From the NCBI GenBank assembly GCA_947488325.1, contig CANKYZ010000004.1:62001-126000 (forward strand): DNA of 64,000 nucleotides. The letters are read 5' to 3'. The notes beneath the pieces were generated by a model, which saw only the letters and a list, made by a program, of their open reading frames with translations, was not told the origin of the DNA and searched no databases. The stretch comes from an uncultured Erythrobacter sp. Its GTDB lineage: Bacteria; Pseudomonadota; Alphaproteobacteria; Sphingomonadales; Sphingomonadaceae. The position numbers and the translations under genes were made by a program. Positions within the stretch are counted from its first letter, which is position 1; each line of letters begins with the position of its first letter. This document shows, piece by piece, positions 18,890 to 28,209 of the stretch.

Positions 18890-19845
18890 ATATGGCCGGA
18901 ACTTTTGCTGAGTCATTCGCTGTTGCGCGACCCTTGGCGCAGCATTGTGCTGAGTTAACATGGCGGGGTCCGCGCCCCGAAGAACGCGTCGAGCATGTGT
19001 CAGCCTGGTGCCGTGAACTCGGCCTGGAATTGGCGCAAGAGCTCGGACAGTTGTTTTCAGGCGGTAAGCTGAAAGTGACAGTGGCAATACCAGAAATTCT
19101 TCAAGGCAAGGATGTATTCGAACATATTGGAGCCACCGCATTGAATAGCCTGCTGCGCTGCGGTGAGGGCGGTCAAACTATGCTTCTGTCGCTCGACTAT
19201 GCGACTGCGATTGCCCTTACCGATAGTTCTTTCGGCGGGCAGGGCAGCCTTCCAGAAGATGTGCCCTCGCAATTGCCGCGTTCTGCCGGAATGCTGGTTG
19301 AGCAATGTGCATCTGTCATCGCGCAGGTGATTGCTATGACGAATGGCTCAGCCGAACGTTCAGGCGGTGATGTCCTGGTCCGCAGCGAAAGCGTAACCCG
19401 GCTAAAACCGTTTAGCATTGCCGCTGATGTCGCTTTTTTTCGTGTCACAATGACGATGGGAGCGACAGCGGAATGGAGCGCGGTACTGGCTGTCGAGAAT
19501 GACAAGCTCGACGCGGTGCTTCCGGGAACAGCTTCTAGCAGGCAGACAAATCGTAATTCGAGCAAGCCGAGCGATGCGGCCAGCGGTCCGTTTGCGGCCA
19601 TGCCGCTGCCATTGGAGGCGGTGCTTGGCGAATTCAATATGGCGTTGGAAAAGCTCGAAAAACTTGCACCCGGCGACGAAATTCCACTTTCGATCGCGCG
19701 CGAGTTGCCATTGCGGGTAGGCGAAAAAACCCTCGCGCATGGCACGTTGGGCACGATTGAAGACCGCATGGCGCTCCGTATTACGCGCCTACCGGGGCAG
19801 ACAACCGCCGCGACTTTCAAACAAAATGATGGGATCACGGCATGA
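18886..19845 (+). CDS. fliM: Flagellar motor switch protein FliM
   Basis: This 319-residue protein lies between fliL and fliN. The C-terminal SPOA/FliN-like domain (LPLEAVLGEFNMALEKLEKLAPGDEIPLSIARELPLRVGEKTLAHGTLG) is clear. The middle domain is divergent, and the N-terminal CheY-binding motif normally found in FliM is not obvious. Position and the SPOA domain support the call. GTG at 18886 overlaps the fliL stop; ATG at 18892 is possible. Confidence 0.8.
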   Translation: MNMAGTFAESFAVARPLAQHCAELTWRGPRPEERVEHVSAWCRELGLELAQELGQLFSGGKLKVTVAIPEILQGKDVFEHIGATALNSLLRCGEGGQTMLLSLDYATAIALTDSSFGGQGSLPEDVPSQLPRSAGMLVEQCASVIAQVIAMTNGSAERSGGDVLVRSESVTRLKPFSIAADVAFFRVTMTMGATAEWSAVLAVENDKLDAVLPGTASSRQTNRNSSKPSDAASGPFAAMPLPLEAVLGEFNMALEKLEKLAPGDEIPLSIARELPLRVGEKTLAHGTLGTIEDRMALRITRLPGQTTAATFKQNDGITA

Positions 19846-20162
19846 ATGCCTTCAATCCAGCAATTCACCGCTTTGGCGATGTCACCGTTCGACTATCAGT
19901 AGAACTGGGGCGCACCGATATGCCGCTGAAAGACGTTTTGGCGTTAGGCGAGGGCAGCATTGTTCCGCTTGACCGGCTGACCGATGAATTGCTCGAGGTG
20001 ACCGCTAATGGCCGCGTCGTCGCTCATGGCGAAGTGGTCGCTCAAGACGGGCGCTTTGCGCTGCGGATTGTAAGCATGGCCGGCGACGATAGCGGCGATC
20101 AGCCATCGATTAATGCTAAGCCAGACAGCGGCGATGTTACCGCCACGGACGCGCCATCATGA
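19842..20162 (+). CDS. fliN: Flagellar motor switch protein FliN
   Basis: This 106-residue SPOA-domain protein (VTVRLSVELGRTDMPLKDVLALGEGSIVPLDRL, then ANGRVVAHGEVV) matches FliN of the cytoplasmic C ring. It starts at ATG overlapping the fliM stop (ATGA) and overlaps fliO at its end. Coupling of fliM, fliN and fliO suggests coordinated production of the switch and export gate. Confidence 0.92.
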   Translation: MNAFNPAIHRFGDVTVRLSVELGRTDMPLKDVLALGEGSIVPLDRLTDELLEVTANGRVVAHGEVVAQDGRFALRIVSMAGDDSGDQPSINAKPDSGDVTATDAPS

Positions 20163-20458
20163 TGGTCGATTATTTCCTTAGGCTGGCACTACTTTTGCCG
20201 TTGTTGGCGCTACTCATTTGGGGAAGCCTGCGTTTAACGCGTTTTCTTCAAACGCGGATCGTCGGCGCGCAGAAAGACGGACAGAAAATCGAATTGCTCG
20301 AAACCAGCTTGCTGGCACCTGGCCTTAAACTGGCCGTTGTACGGTTCCATGATCAAGAGATCCTGCTCGGTTGCTCGCGTAATGGTCTTGTGCGGCTCGG
20401 CGAAGTGGAAGGCCGCGCCGAAACTGTCATCCAAACCAACGGACCAGAGCAGATATAA
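20159..20458 (+). CDS. fliO: Flagellar biosynthetic protein FliO
   Basis: This 99-residue protein has one N-terminal membrane helix (FLRLALLLPLLALLIWGSL) and a small cytoplasmic domain (IELLETSLLAPGLKLAVVRFHDQEILLG) like FliO. FliO assists assembly of the FliP ring. It lies between fliN and fliP with overlapping codons at both ends. The family is weakly conserved, so position matters. Confidence 0.82.
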   Translation: MMVDYFLRLALLLPLLALLIWGSLRLTRFLQTRIVGAQKDGQKIELLETSLLAPGLKLAVVRFHDQEILLGCSRNGLVRLGEVEGRAETVIQTNGPEQI

Positions 20459-21258
20459 TGACACGGATTTCCATGATCCGGGCTGCATTGTGCCTGCCTA
20501 TGTTAACCATGTTTGTTTTGGCCCTTTTTGCGTTCGCTGAACCAGTGCTGGCCGCTGCGCCCGAACCCATCGGCGTTGGCGGCGCGCTAGAACGTGCGCT
20601 TGGCAGCGATGGTTCTGGCGGCGAAGATGCGCCGTTGAGCTTCTCAATCCAGCTATTGCTGGTGATGAGCATGCTGACAATTCTGCCAGCCATTGTGCTC
20701 ATGATGACCAGCTTTCTGCGGATTCTGATTGTGCTTTCGATCTTGCGACAGGCTCTGGGTTTGCAAGGTTCACCCCCGACACAGGTGCTGGTGGGGCTTT
20801 CGCTGTTTCTTTCGCTATTTGTCATGGCACCCACTATTGAAACTGTGAATGCGCTTGCGATAGAACCCTACTCCGCAGGAACACTCAGCGCCGATGCGGC
20901 GATCGCCAGCGCTGGTGAGGCGTTTCATTCCTTCATGCTCAGTCAAACGCGGGAGGCGAACCTGATTATGTTTGCGGATCTCGCCGGGGTTGGGCAATTT
21001 GAAGATCCGTCGGAAATTCCATTCTCCATTCTACTTCCCTCATTCGTGACCAGCGAGCTGGAAACCGCGTTTCAGATCGGTTTCATGCTGTTCCTCCCAT
21101 TTCTTGTGATCGACCTAGTGGTAGCCAGTGTTTTGATGAGCCTTGGGATGATGATGCTCTCACCCACCATCATATCATTGCCGTTCAAACTGTTGTTGTT
21201 TGTGCTCGTAGATGGCTGGGCGTTGCTGATGGGCAGTCTCGCGATGAGCTTCGCCTGA
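20458..21258 (+). CDS. fliP: Flagellar export gate protein FliP
   Basis: This 266-residue export-gate membrane protein has a cleavable-type signal at the N-terminus. It carries the hallmark segments LPAIVLMMTSFLRILIVLSILRQALG and PFLVIDLVVASVLMSLGMMMLSP. With FliQ and FliR it forms the central export channel. The start overlaps the fliO stop. Confidence 0.96.
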   Translation: MTRISMIRAALCLPMLTMFVLALFAFAEPVLAAAPEPIGVGGALERALGSDGSGGEDAPLSFSIQLLLVMSMLTILPAIVLMMTSFLRILIVLSILRQALGLQGSPPTQVLVGLSLFLSLFVMAPTIETVNALAIEPYSAGTLSADAAIASAGEAFHSFMLSQTREANLIMFADLAGVGQFEDPSEIPFSILLPSFVTSELETAFQIGFMLFLPFLVIDLVVASVLMSLGMMMLSPTIISLPFKLLLFVLVDGWALLMGSLAMSFA

Positions 21259-21265
21259 GCGGCCA

Positions 21266-21538
21266 GTGCAACAAGATGCTCAACTCCTCGCTCTGGCTGA
21301 CCAGACTCTATGGGTGACAGCCCTGATCGTTGGCCCGGTGCTGTTCTGCGCACTGGCGGTAGGTCTGCTCGTCGGGATCATTCAAGCTGCGACTTCGGTG
21401 AATGAGCAGACGCTGACCTTTGTACCTAAACTGGCAATCACCGCGCTAGTCTTTGTGGTTTTGGGCGGCACAATGATGGCATTACTGGGTGATTTCCTTC
21501 GAGAGATCTTTGCGCAAATCGCGCAGGTTTCGGCTTAA
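21266..21538 (+). CDS. fliQ: Flagellar export gate protein FliQ
   Basis: This 90-residue protein has two membrane helices (GPVLFCALAVGLLVGIIQAATSVNEQTLTFVPK and ALVFVVLGGTMMALLGDF) and the conserved QAATSVNEQTL loop. GTG start seven bases after fliP. It is a gate subunit wrapping FliP/FliR. Confidence 0.95.
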   Translation: MQQDAQLLALADQTLWVTALIVGPVLFCALAVGLLVGIIQAATSVNEQTLTFVPKLAITALVFVVLGGTMMALLGDFLREIFAQIAQVSA

Positions 21539-21542
21539 TCCA

Positions 21543-22340
21543 ATGAACATTCTCGATTTCGGTTTTGGCGGGCTGGAGGAGCAATTGTGGCAAATTCTCT
21601 TCTTATCAATCCGCTGCGGTGCTGCGTTTCTGGCCGCCCCGATGGTTGGTGGTATGACTGTCCCTCCGCAATTGCGTGCCCTTCTGGCACTGATCTTTGC
21701 TGTCTTTGTTGCGACGTGGTTTCCGCTCCCTGTTCTGCCTGAAATGATGAGCTTCGCCGCTGTCCTTGCCGTTGTGCAGGAAGTGATAATCGGGGCTGCG
21801 CTGGGCTTTGTCCTTCAAGTCGCCTTTGCAGTCCCGCTGATCGCCGCAGAACAAATCGCAGGGACGATGGGTCTGGCGATTGCAACCTCTATTGACCCGT
21901 CTAGCGGCGCACAATCAGGTGCGCTTGGCACCTTTTTTGGGTTGATCCTAACGCTGCTATTTTACGCGATTGGCGCTCACTTATTGTGGTTTGAACTGCT
22001 CATGGAAAGTTATCGAATTTTGCCTGCAGGTTCCTTTGCCGTGGGGGAAATTCAGGTGTGGGATATTATGACATTTGCCGGATACGGTTTTGCGACGGCG
22101 GCTGCGATTGCGTTGCCTGTCGTGCTGATTTTGTTGATGGTGCAAGTCGTAACCGGCACTATCTCACGCTCGGCACCTGCGCTTAACCTATTCGCCCTGG
22201 GTTTGCCGGCTGGAGTGCTGGCTGGGATCACTGCACTTATTATCGTGATGCCGATAATAGTTGAGCAATTCATCTCTCTTCTGAGCGTGGCGTTGGAACG
22301 ATCGGCGGCTTTGTTTGAACCAATGGCAGGTGCTGCGTGA
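21543..22340 (+). CDS. fliR: Flagellar export gate protein FliR
   Basis: This is a 265-residue polytopic export-gate protein. The hydrophobic segments and the AEQIAGTMGLAIATSIDPSSG motif fit FliR. I chose ATG at 21543, four bases after the fliQ stop; a longer frame from 21489 would overlap fliQ by 50 bases. The stop overlaps the flhB GTG. Confidence 0.94.
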   Translation: MNILDFGFGGLEEQLWQILFLSIRCGAAFLAAPMVGGMTVPPQLRALLALIFAVFVATWFPLPVLPEMMSFAAVLAVVQEVIIGAALGFVLQVAFAVPLIAAEQIAGTMGLAIATSIDPSSGAQSGALGTFFGLILTLLFYAIGAHLLWFELLMESYRILPAGSFAVGEIQVWDIMTFAGYGFATAAAIALPVVLILLMVQVVTGTISRSAPALNLFALGLPAGVLAGITALIIVMPIIVEQFISLLSVALERSAALFEPMAGAA

Positions 22341-23473
22341 GCGAGGAATCTACCGGCGAAAAGAGGTTTGATCCAACTCCGAAACGCAAGAGTGATGCAG
22401 CGAAAAAGGGTGATGTCCTTCGGTCCAAAGAAGTTGCAACTGCCGCAGCAATGGCTGCTGGAACATTTACGCTGGCAATGGTCGGTCCGTGGTTATTCAG
22501 CAGTCTTAAGAGCGTCGCAATCGCCAGCTTTCGTTTCGATCTTTTGACCCTCAACGAATTTGCGCCGGGGACTAGGTTTGCCGAGGCAGCATCAGCAATA
22601 TTGCCGCCGATCTTCGCGATTGGCTTGGCGGTGATTACCATCACGGTTGGGTCGCAAATGTTGTTGGGGGAGGGACGCTTTGTGCCCGAAAACCTCAAAC
22701 CTAAAGGTTCGCGCATCAATCCCATGTCGGGAATGAAGCGCATCTTCGGAACTCAAGGCCTCATCGAATTGGGCAAGTCAATCCTTAAACTCGGCCTGCT
22801 CGGCTCGATTGCTTGGTATTGGATTACGAACAATATTGACGGCCTGCTTGGCATCGGTCGCGGAACATTAGAGGCGCAACTGGCCTTTGCTTGGGATGGT
22901 GCGGCAGCGCTGGTGGGCCTGCTGGTGGTGGGTCTGCTCATCATTGCTGTCATCGATTATCCGCTCCAACGTTTTCAGCAGAACAAGCGGCTGAAAATGA
23001 GCATGCAAGACATGAAGGACGAAAACAAACAGTCGGAAGGCTCACCCGAAATGAAGATGGCCCGGCGTCAACGGCAACGCGATCTGGCGCGAGGCAGTGT
23101 TGGCAAGGCGATGAAGGAAGCGCAATTTGTAGTTGTGAACCCGATGCATTTCGCGATCGCGTTGACTTATGATCCCAACCTCGCGCCTGCTCCCGTCGTT
23201 CTGGCAAAAGGACGCGGAGAAACTGCGATGGCTATGCGTGAATTGGCCAATGAAGCGGATCTGCCGGTTCTTCATTATCCGCAGCTTGCCCGTGCGATCT
23301 ATTTCACCACGCGCACAAACCAGGTCGTCCGCGAAGAGCTCTATGTCGCGATTGCATCTTTGGTCGCATTTGTGCTTTCGATAAAACGCGGGGAAAAGCC
23401 AAAGGTGCCGCACGTCGAAGTTCCAGAGGCGCTGCGCTTTGATGCTGACGGTAAACTCAAAAATCCGGCTTAA
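22337..23473 (+). CDS. flhB: Flagellar export switch protein FlhB
   Basis: This 378-residue protein has an N-terminal signature (TPKRKSDAAKKGDVLRSKEV), four membrane helices and a cytoplasmic autoprotease domain. The cleavage motif, normally NPTH, reads NPMH here (FVVVNPMHFAIALTYDP). FlhB switches export from hook to filament substrates. It overlaps fliR by GTGA. The family call is certain; the motif substitution is unusual. Confidence 0.95.
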   Translation: MSEESTGEKRFDPTPKRKSDAAKKGDVLRSKEVATAAAMAAGTFTLAMVGPWLFSSLKSVAIASFRFDLLTLNEFAPGTRFAEAASAILPPIFAIGLAVITITVGSQMLLGEGRFVPENLKPKGSRINPMSGMKRIFGTQGLIELGKSILKLGLLGSIAWYWITNNIDGLLGIGRGTLEAQLAFAWDGAAALVGLLVVGLLIIAVIDYPLQRFQQNKRLKMSMQDMKDENKQSEGSPEMKMARRQRQRDLARGSVGKAMKEAQFVVVNPMHFAIALTYDPNLAPAPVVLAKGRGETAMAMRELANEADLPVLHYPQLARAIYFTTRTNQVVREELYVAIASLVAFVLSIKRGEKPKVPHVEVPEALRFDADGKLKNPA

Positions 23474-23503
23474 ACCCCGGCGCGCATCGCCGTTCTATGG
23501 GGC

Positions 23504-24937
23504 ATGGACAATCCCGGTTCCTCAATTATCTCTGCATTTGGTGCGGGCAGCGGCGTGGACTTTGTGCAGCTTGCTGATAATTTGTCTGAAGCGACATTCT
23601 CGTTTCAACGCGGCAACCTGCAATCGCGCAACGAGACGCTCGAAGCGCGGATTTCCGCCGCTTCGCTTTTGCGTAGTTCATTGACCAATTTATCGAGCGC
23701 ATTGGGTGACCGAATTCGCACCGGTGATCTGGCTCCGCGTCCGTCGATCAGTAATCCGTTTGTGGCTGATGTCTCGACTACACCCGGACTGACACCGACG
23801 GGCACATACTCACTCGAAGTCAGCCAGCTTGCCGACAGCCAAACCTTGGTTTCGCAGAACTTTGGCGAGAGTAGCGATTTGGTCGGTGAAGGCACAATGC
23901 GCATCCGTTTCGGTTCGGTCGATGGCGCGACTTTTACCGAAGGCACCGCGCAGGACGCGCTTGAGATTGAGGTGGCTAGTACTGACACGCTCGCAACCAT
24001 TGCTGGAAAGATCAGTTCTGGGAGTGGCGGCAAGCTCGAAGCGTATGTCGCAAACGGGACGAATGGCGCTCAGCTTGTCATCAAAGGACAAGAGGGCGCA
24101 GCCAACGGATTTATCGTCGAAGGGGAGAGCAGCGCGGCATCGCCTACGGCGACCTCTGGCGACCTGTCGTACCTTTCGTGGCAGCCCGCGACTGATGTAG
24201 GTGAGTTACGCCAAACTTCACGTGATGCTCTTTTTACGCTCGACACGGTGCAGTTGAGCAGCGCGAGCAATACGGTGACAGCCCTGCCAGAAGGTATTGT
24301 GCTGCACCTGACTGGTACCAATGCCGGCGACCCGACCATCGTTTCTTTCGATAATGACAGCACTGCGATCGCCAGCGTTATGAACGATTTCGTCGCTGCT
24401 TTGAACGACCTTGCTGGCCTGCTCAATGCAGAGGGTGCGGCATTTGGCGGGACGTTGGGCAATGATCCTGGTACGCGCGAATTGAAACGCGATTTGGCAC
24501 GACTGACCAGTGAAATTGTGATGCCAGGTGCCGAAGAGGGCGAGCCGTCAACTTTGAGCGATCTTGGTATGTCGCTCAACCGAGATGGCACATTTGAACT
24601 CGACACAGATAGGCTCAACGCGACGCTAGCCGCAAACCCGGATGCGACAGCCGCGATGTTCACGACCGGGGCGTTTGGTGTGTTCGCCACTATGGACAAT
24701 CTGGCGCGCGACAATTCCCAACGCACCGATCCGGGATCGCTAGGCGGCTCGCTGGTCCGTTACGAAGCGCAGATTGAAAGCAACGAGGACCGTCTTACAA
24801 AAATTGCGGATCAACAGGAAAGTCTCCGCTCCCGTCTGACTCGTGATTTGATCTCGGCTGAGCGGCGCGTTGCATCATCGCAGTCAACTTTGAGCTTCCT
24901 CCAGCAACAGATCGACGCTTGGAACGGATCGAATTGA
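23504..24937 (+). CDS. fliD: Flagellar filament cap protein FliD
   Basis: This is a 477-residue cap protein (HAP2). The N-terminus (SSIISAFGAGSGVDFVQLADNLSEA), the internal TGTYSLEVSQLADSQTLVS and the C-terminus (YEAQIESNEDRLTKIADQQESLRSRL) match FliD. The final coiled-coil helix inserts into the filament end. It is followed 16 bases later by fliS, its usual partner. Confidence 0.92.
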   Translation: MDNPGSSIISAFGAGSGVDFVQLADNLSEATFSFQRGNLQSRNETLEARISAASLLRSSLTNLSSALGDRIRTGDLAPRPSISNPFVADVSTTPGLTPTGTYSLEVSQLADSQTLVSQNFGESSDLVGEGTMRIRFGSVDGATFTEGTAQDALEIEVASTDTLATIAGKISSGSGGKLEAYVANGTNGAQLVIKGQEGAANGFIVEGESSAASPTATSGDLSYLSWQPATDVGELRQTSRDALFTLDTVQLSSASNTVTALPEGIVLHLTGTNAGDPTIVSFDNDSTAIASVMNDFVAALNDLAGLLNAEGAAFGGTLGNDPGTRELKRDLARLTSEIVMPGAEEGEPSTLSDLGMSLNRDGTFELDTDRLNATLAANPDATAAMFTTGAFGVFATMDNLARDNSQRTDPGSLGGSLVRYEAQIESNEDRLTKIADQQESLRSRLTRDLISAERRVASSQSTLSFLQQQIDAWNGSN

Positions 24938-24953
24938 TCGAGGAGGAACGTTT

Positions 24954-25328
24954 ATGCAAATGCTTAATGATGGACCTGCTGCGGCATATCGCAGAGTGGA
25001 TCTGGATGCCCGGATAGAGGCCTCGTCTAGAGAGCACCTGACGTTGATCTGCCTGGAAGAAGCGGTGGCAGCATTGGCGCAGGCGCTGCTTGCTCTTGAG
25101 CGTGAGCCAGATCGCGTTCCGAGTGAACCATTGGCCCGCGCGCAAGGAATTGCGGTCTGGCTGGCGCGTAGCGTCGCACCGGAAAACCCGCTTTATGAGC
25201 CTATGAAGCAGTTTTATGGTGGGATTGCCAGAACACTAACGCGCAATATGCGCCGCGCATATTTTGGTGAACTGAGTCAGGTGCGCGAACATTTCACCGA
25301 CTTGCTAGACGCTGTCAAGGCGGCTTAA
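24954..25328 (+). CDS. fliS: Flagellin export chaperone FliS
   Basis: This 124-residue helical protein lies directly after fliD. The start (AAYRRVDLDARIEASS) and the LTLICLEEAVAALAQAL helix fit FliS, which binds the flagellin C-terminus in the cytoplasm. GAGGAGG precedes the ATG. The stop overlaps the stop of the convergent hydrolase gene by three bases within TTAA. Confidence 0.8.
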   Translation: MQMLNDGPAAAYRRVDLDARIEASSREHLTLICLEEAVAALAQALLALEREPDRVPSEPLARAQGIAVWLARSVAPENPLYEPMKQFYGGIARTLTRNMRRAYFGELSQVREHFTDLLDAVKAA

Positions 25329-26200
25329 CCTGCCATTGCTCTGGTGATAATTTGGGCAGCGTCCTCTGGATCTTCGAACGGGTGGAAATGTGTGCGATCT
25401 GGACGGTAAAGGTCTTTTCCTTTTGGCAACAACGCTGACAGTTTTGGCCAAGTGGGCGAGCCTTTGAAATCTTTGAGATCGGTCTGTTTGGCTCGCACAA
25501 CCAAAGTTGGAATTTGGACTGTTTTAGCCGCATCTAGAATGCCCGAATTGCTCCGACTGGACCCATAGACGCTTGCCTCCATTTCAGGCGAACAAGCCAG
25601 AACAAACCCGCCACCTTTTTGCTCTATGAGGCCATGACGGCAGTAATCCTCGAACACCCTCGGAGTGAACAGGCAATACGGATCGCGTGGAGCAAAGCGC
25701 TCCATCATCGCTTGCGGCGAAGCGAAGTCTCGTTTGCGCCGGATGGCCGGGTGAGGGGCGTCGGATGTGAAAAGAGCTGCGTCCGCAGCATAGAATTCTG
25801 GCGCAAGGATCACAGGATCAAACAGGATGAGGCGGCTGAAGGCATCAGGTTTTTCAGACGCGCATTGCACCAATGTGTGCGCGCCCATCGAATGGCCGAT
25901 GCCCACAGCGCGACGAATGCGCAATTGATCCAAAAATGCACTCACATCGTCAGATAGCGTGCGCCAATCATCGATTGGTTCGCCATCGCTATGGCCATGC
26001 CCTCTTAGATCAAGCGAGAGCACACGCCGGTCAGAAAAGTGCTCCGCAATTGCATCGAAAGTCCGCCCATGAAATCCGGTTGCATGAGCGAACAGCAGTG
26101 GCGACTCCTGATTTCCTGGCTTTGCCCGCCATTCGTAATAAGTGAGGTTTATCCCGTTCACCCGCACGCTACGTTTTACGGGTTGGCCTGATACTGGCAT
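25325..26200 (-). CDS. Alpha/beta hydrolase
   Basis: This 291-residue hydrolase has an oxyanion-region motif HATGFHGR, the nucleophile elbow GHSMG (about residues 103-107), the acid region RAKQTDLKDF and a late histidine near RTHFHPFEDP. The fold and triad are clear; the substrate is not. It lies downstream of nhaA on the same strand, 45 bases apart, and may be cotranscribed. It converges with fliS with no room for a separate terminator. Confidence 0.82.
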   Translation of the reverse strand: MPVSGQPVKRSVRVNGINLTYYEWRAKPGNQESPLLFAHATGFHGRTFDAIAEHFSDRRVLSLDLRGHGHSDGEPIDDWRTLSDDVSAFLDQLRIRRAVGIGHSMGAHTLVQCASEKPDAFSRLILFDPVILAPEFYAADAALFTSDAPHPAIRRKRDFASPQAMMERFAPRDPYCLFTPRVFEDYCRHGLIEQKGGGFVLACSPEMEASVYGSSRSNSGILDAAKTVQIPTLVVRAKQTDLKDFKGSPTWPKLSALLPKGKDLYRPDRTHFHPFEDPEDAAQIITRAMAG

Positions 26201-26245
26201 GAATTTTCGTCCTCAACTGACGGGCGACGGGTTGGTGTCGCCAGT

Positions 26246-27463
26246 TTAGTTTGTGTTTTCGGAGCTGCTGTCTTCGGACCTTGTGTCTTTAGCAGGTGCA
26301 TCAGGCAAGATTGATTTTAATAGGAAATATCCAGCCAACGCGGCCACGAGCGACCCCGAAAGCACGCCGACTTTCACCGCGTCGATTTGTGCCGGATCAG
26401 CAAAAGCGAGATTACCGATGAAAAGACTCATCGTGAATCCAATTGCCGCGAGCACCGATATTCCGTGAATTTTGCGCCAGCCAACGCCATCGGGGAGCTT
26501 TGCCATCCCTGACTTTACAGCGAGCCACGCAAATCCGACGATCCCAATTTGTTTTCCAATGAGCAATCCCAAAGCGATCCCCAGAGGTAAGGGTTGAAGG
26601 AGGTCAGCGGGGGACAGATCGATCAAGGTAACCCCAGCATTGGCAAAACCGAAAATCGGAATAATGAGGAATGCGACCCATTTATGCAGGCCATGTTCCA
26701 TATGCTCGAGCAGACGTGATCCGTCACGGGCGACCATTGGGATCATCATGGCCGCTGTGACTCCAGCCAATGTTGCGTGGACTCCGGATTTCAGGACAAA
26801 GACCCACATCACCAAAGTCAGCAGCACATAGGGAATGGTTGACGCGATCCGCATCCGGCCCAGCGCAAATAGCAGCGCGAGCGATATGCCGCCGCCGATT
26901 AGCATATCGATCTTGATCTCACCGGTATAGAATAATGCTATCACCGTAATTGCGCCAATGTCATCAATGACTGCAATGGCTAGCAATAGCGCCTTCATCG
27001 CCACCGGAACACGCGGACCGAGTAATGACAGGATACCCAAAGCAAAGGCGATGTCGGTCGCAGCTGGAATCGCCCAGCCGCCTATGCTTTCCGGCGAATT
27101 GAAGTTGAAGCCAACATAGATCATCGCCGGGATCGCCATCCCGCCAATCGCTGCGGCAACGGGAAGCGATGCCTTGTCCCAGCTCGACAATTGGCCCGAT
27201 ATGATCTCGCGCTTAACTTCAAGGCCGATCAGGAAAAAGAAGATCGCCATCAACCCGTCATTGATCCACAGTAACAACGCCTTGTTAATCTCGAACGATC
27301 CAAAAGAGACATTAAGCTTGGTTTCCAACGTGCCAAAATATGCAGGAGCAAGGGGGGTGTTGGCGATGATGAGTGCCAGCGCCGCTGAAGCGATCAATAC
27401 GATCCCGCCTGCGCTTTCCAGTTTGAGGAAGTCGCGCAACGTTTCGCTAACCCGATTAATCAT
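26246..27463 (-). CDS. nhaA: Na+/H+ antiporter NhaA
   Basis: This 405-residue polytopic antiporter has conserved segments GGWAIPAATDIAFALGILSLLG and AIAVIDDIGAITVIALFYTG, holding the paired aspartates that bind sodium and protons. The start is most likely ATG at 27463, with AGGTGA eight bases upstream; the GTG at 27475 lies within that ribosome-binding site. NhaA exports sodium at alkaline pH, consistent with a marine or saline habitat. Confidence 0.95.
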   Translation of the reverse strand: MINRVSETLRDFLKLESAGGIVLIASAALALIIANTPLAPAYFGTLETKLNVSFGSFEINKALLLWINDGLMAIFFFLIGLEVKREIISGQLSSWDKASLPVAAAIGGMAIPAMIYVGFNFNSPESIGGWAIPAATDIAFALGILSLLGPRVPVAMKALLLAIAVIDDIGAITVIALFYTGEIKIDMLIGGGISLALLFALGRMRIASTIPYVLLTLVMWVFVLKSGVHATLAGVTAAMMIPMVARDGSRLLEHMEHGLHKWVAFLIIPIFGFANAGVTLIDLSPADLLQPLPLGIALGLLIGKQIGIVGFAWLAVKSGMAKLPDGVGWRKIHGISVLAAIGFTMSLFIGNLAFADPAQIDAVKVGVLSGSLVAALAGYFLLKSILPDAPAKDTRSEDSSSENTN

Positions 27464-27684
27464 GTGATTTGTCACCTGAGATATTTTGATGATGCTTGAT
27501 TGCCATGCGTCTAGGCGATCTTGCCCTCGCCGCCAATTTCTGAATTTGCATGACCCTTGGTCACTGTGCAGAAGTAAGCGTTACATTGACAATTCGCCTG
27601 CCTTAGTTGAACGCGCGCTGTTATCAATTCTGGACGGATTACTCGTCCTATAATCTTCGTCACATCCACCTTCCGGAGTCCTTC

Positions 27685-28209
27685 TTGAGCGACGTCCAGC
27701 ATGCAGAGACGCCCGATATTTTGGAGCGGCAGGCCGAATTTCGGCAACTCATGGGGTTATTCACAACTGGCGTCTGCGTGGTGTCGGTTGCGGCTGGAGA
27801 CGATTCGATAGCAGCGATGACCGTCAATTCCTTTGTATCCGTATCGCTTGATCCGATGTTGGTATGTTGGAATTTGCAAAACGCATCGAGTCAATTTGAC
27901 ATTTATGCAGGCGCAGAACGGTTCGCTGTGAGTATTCTAGCAAGAAATCAGGCGGAGCTAGCACAGCGCTATGCGTCTCGCGGGGACCATGGAATGCGCA
28001 ATGATGATTTCGCGCGGAGCGCCGGAGGTTTGCCCGTAATTGCGGGCTCATTGGGCTTTCTCGAGTGTCGGCGATGGTCGGACTATGTTGCTGGTGATCA
28101 CACGTTAATTTTTGGCGAAGTCACTGGGTTGAGCAATCAAGCAGACCCTGGCGAAGCGGGTTCACCACTTGGCTTTTTCAATGGTGAGTTTTGCGGTATT
28201 GGTGCTTGA
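27685..28209 (+). CDS. Flavin reductase-like, FMN-binding protein
   Basis: This protein of about 174 residues has the flavin reductase fold: FRQLMGLFTTGVCVVSV, AMTVNSFVSVSLDPMLVCWNL, FAVSILARNQ, and the closing PLGFFNGEFC. Such proteins supply reduced flavin to two-component monooxygenases. I chose TTG at 27685 because GGAG lies just upstream and the preceding residues do not fit the family. It overlaps the TetR gene by TGATG, so the two form one transcript. Confidence 0.8.
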   Translation: MSDVQHAETPDILERQAEFRQLMGLFTTGVCVVSVAAGDDSIAAMTVNSFVSVSLDPMLVCWNLQNASSQFDIYAGAERFAVSILARNQAELAQRYASRGDHGMRNDDFARSAGGLPVIAGSLGFLECRRWSDYVAGDHTLIFGEVTGLSNQADPGEAGSPLGFFNGEFCGIGA

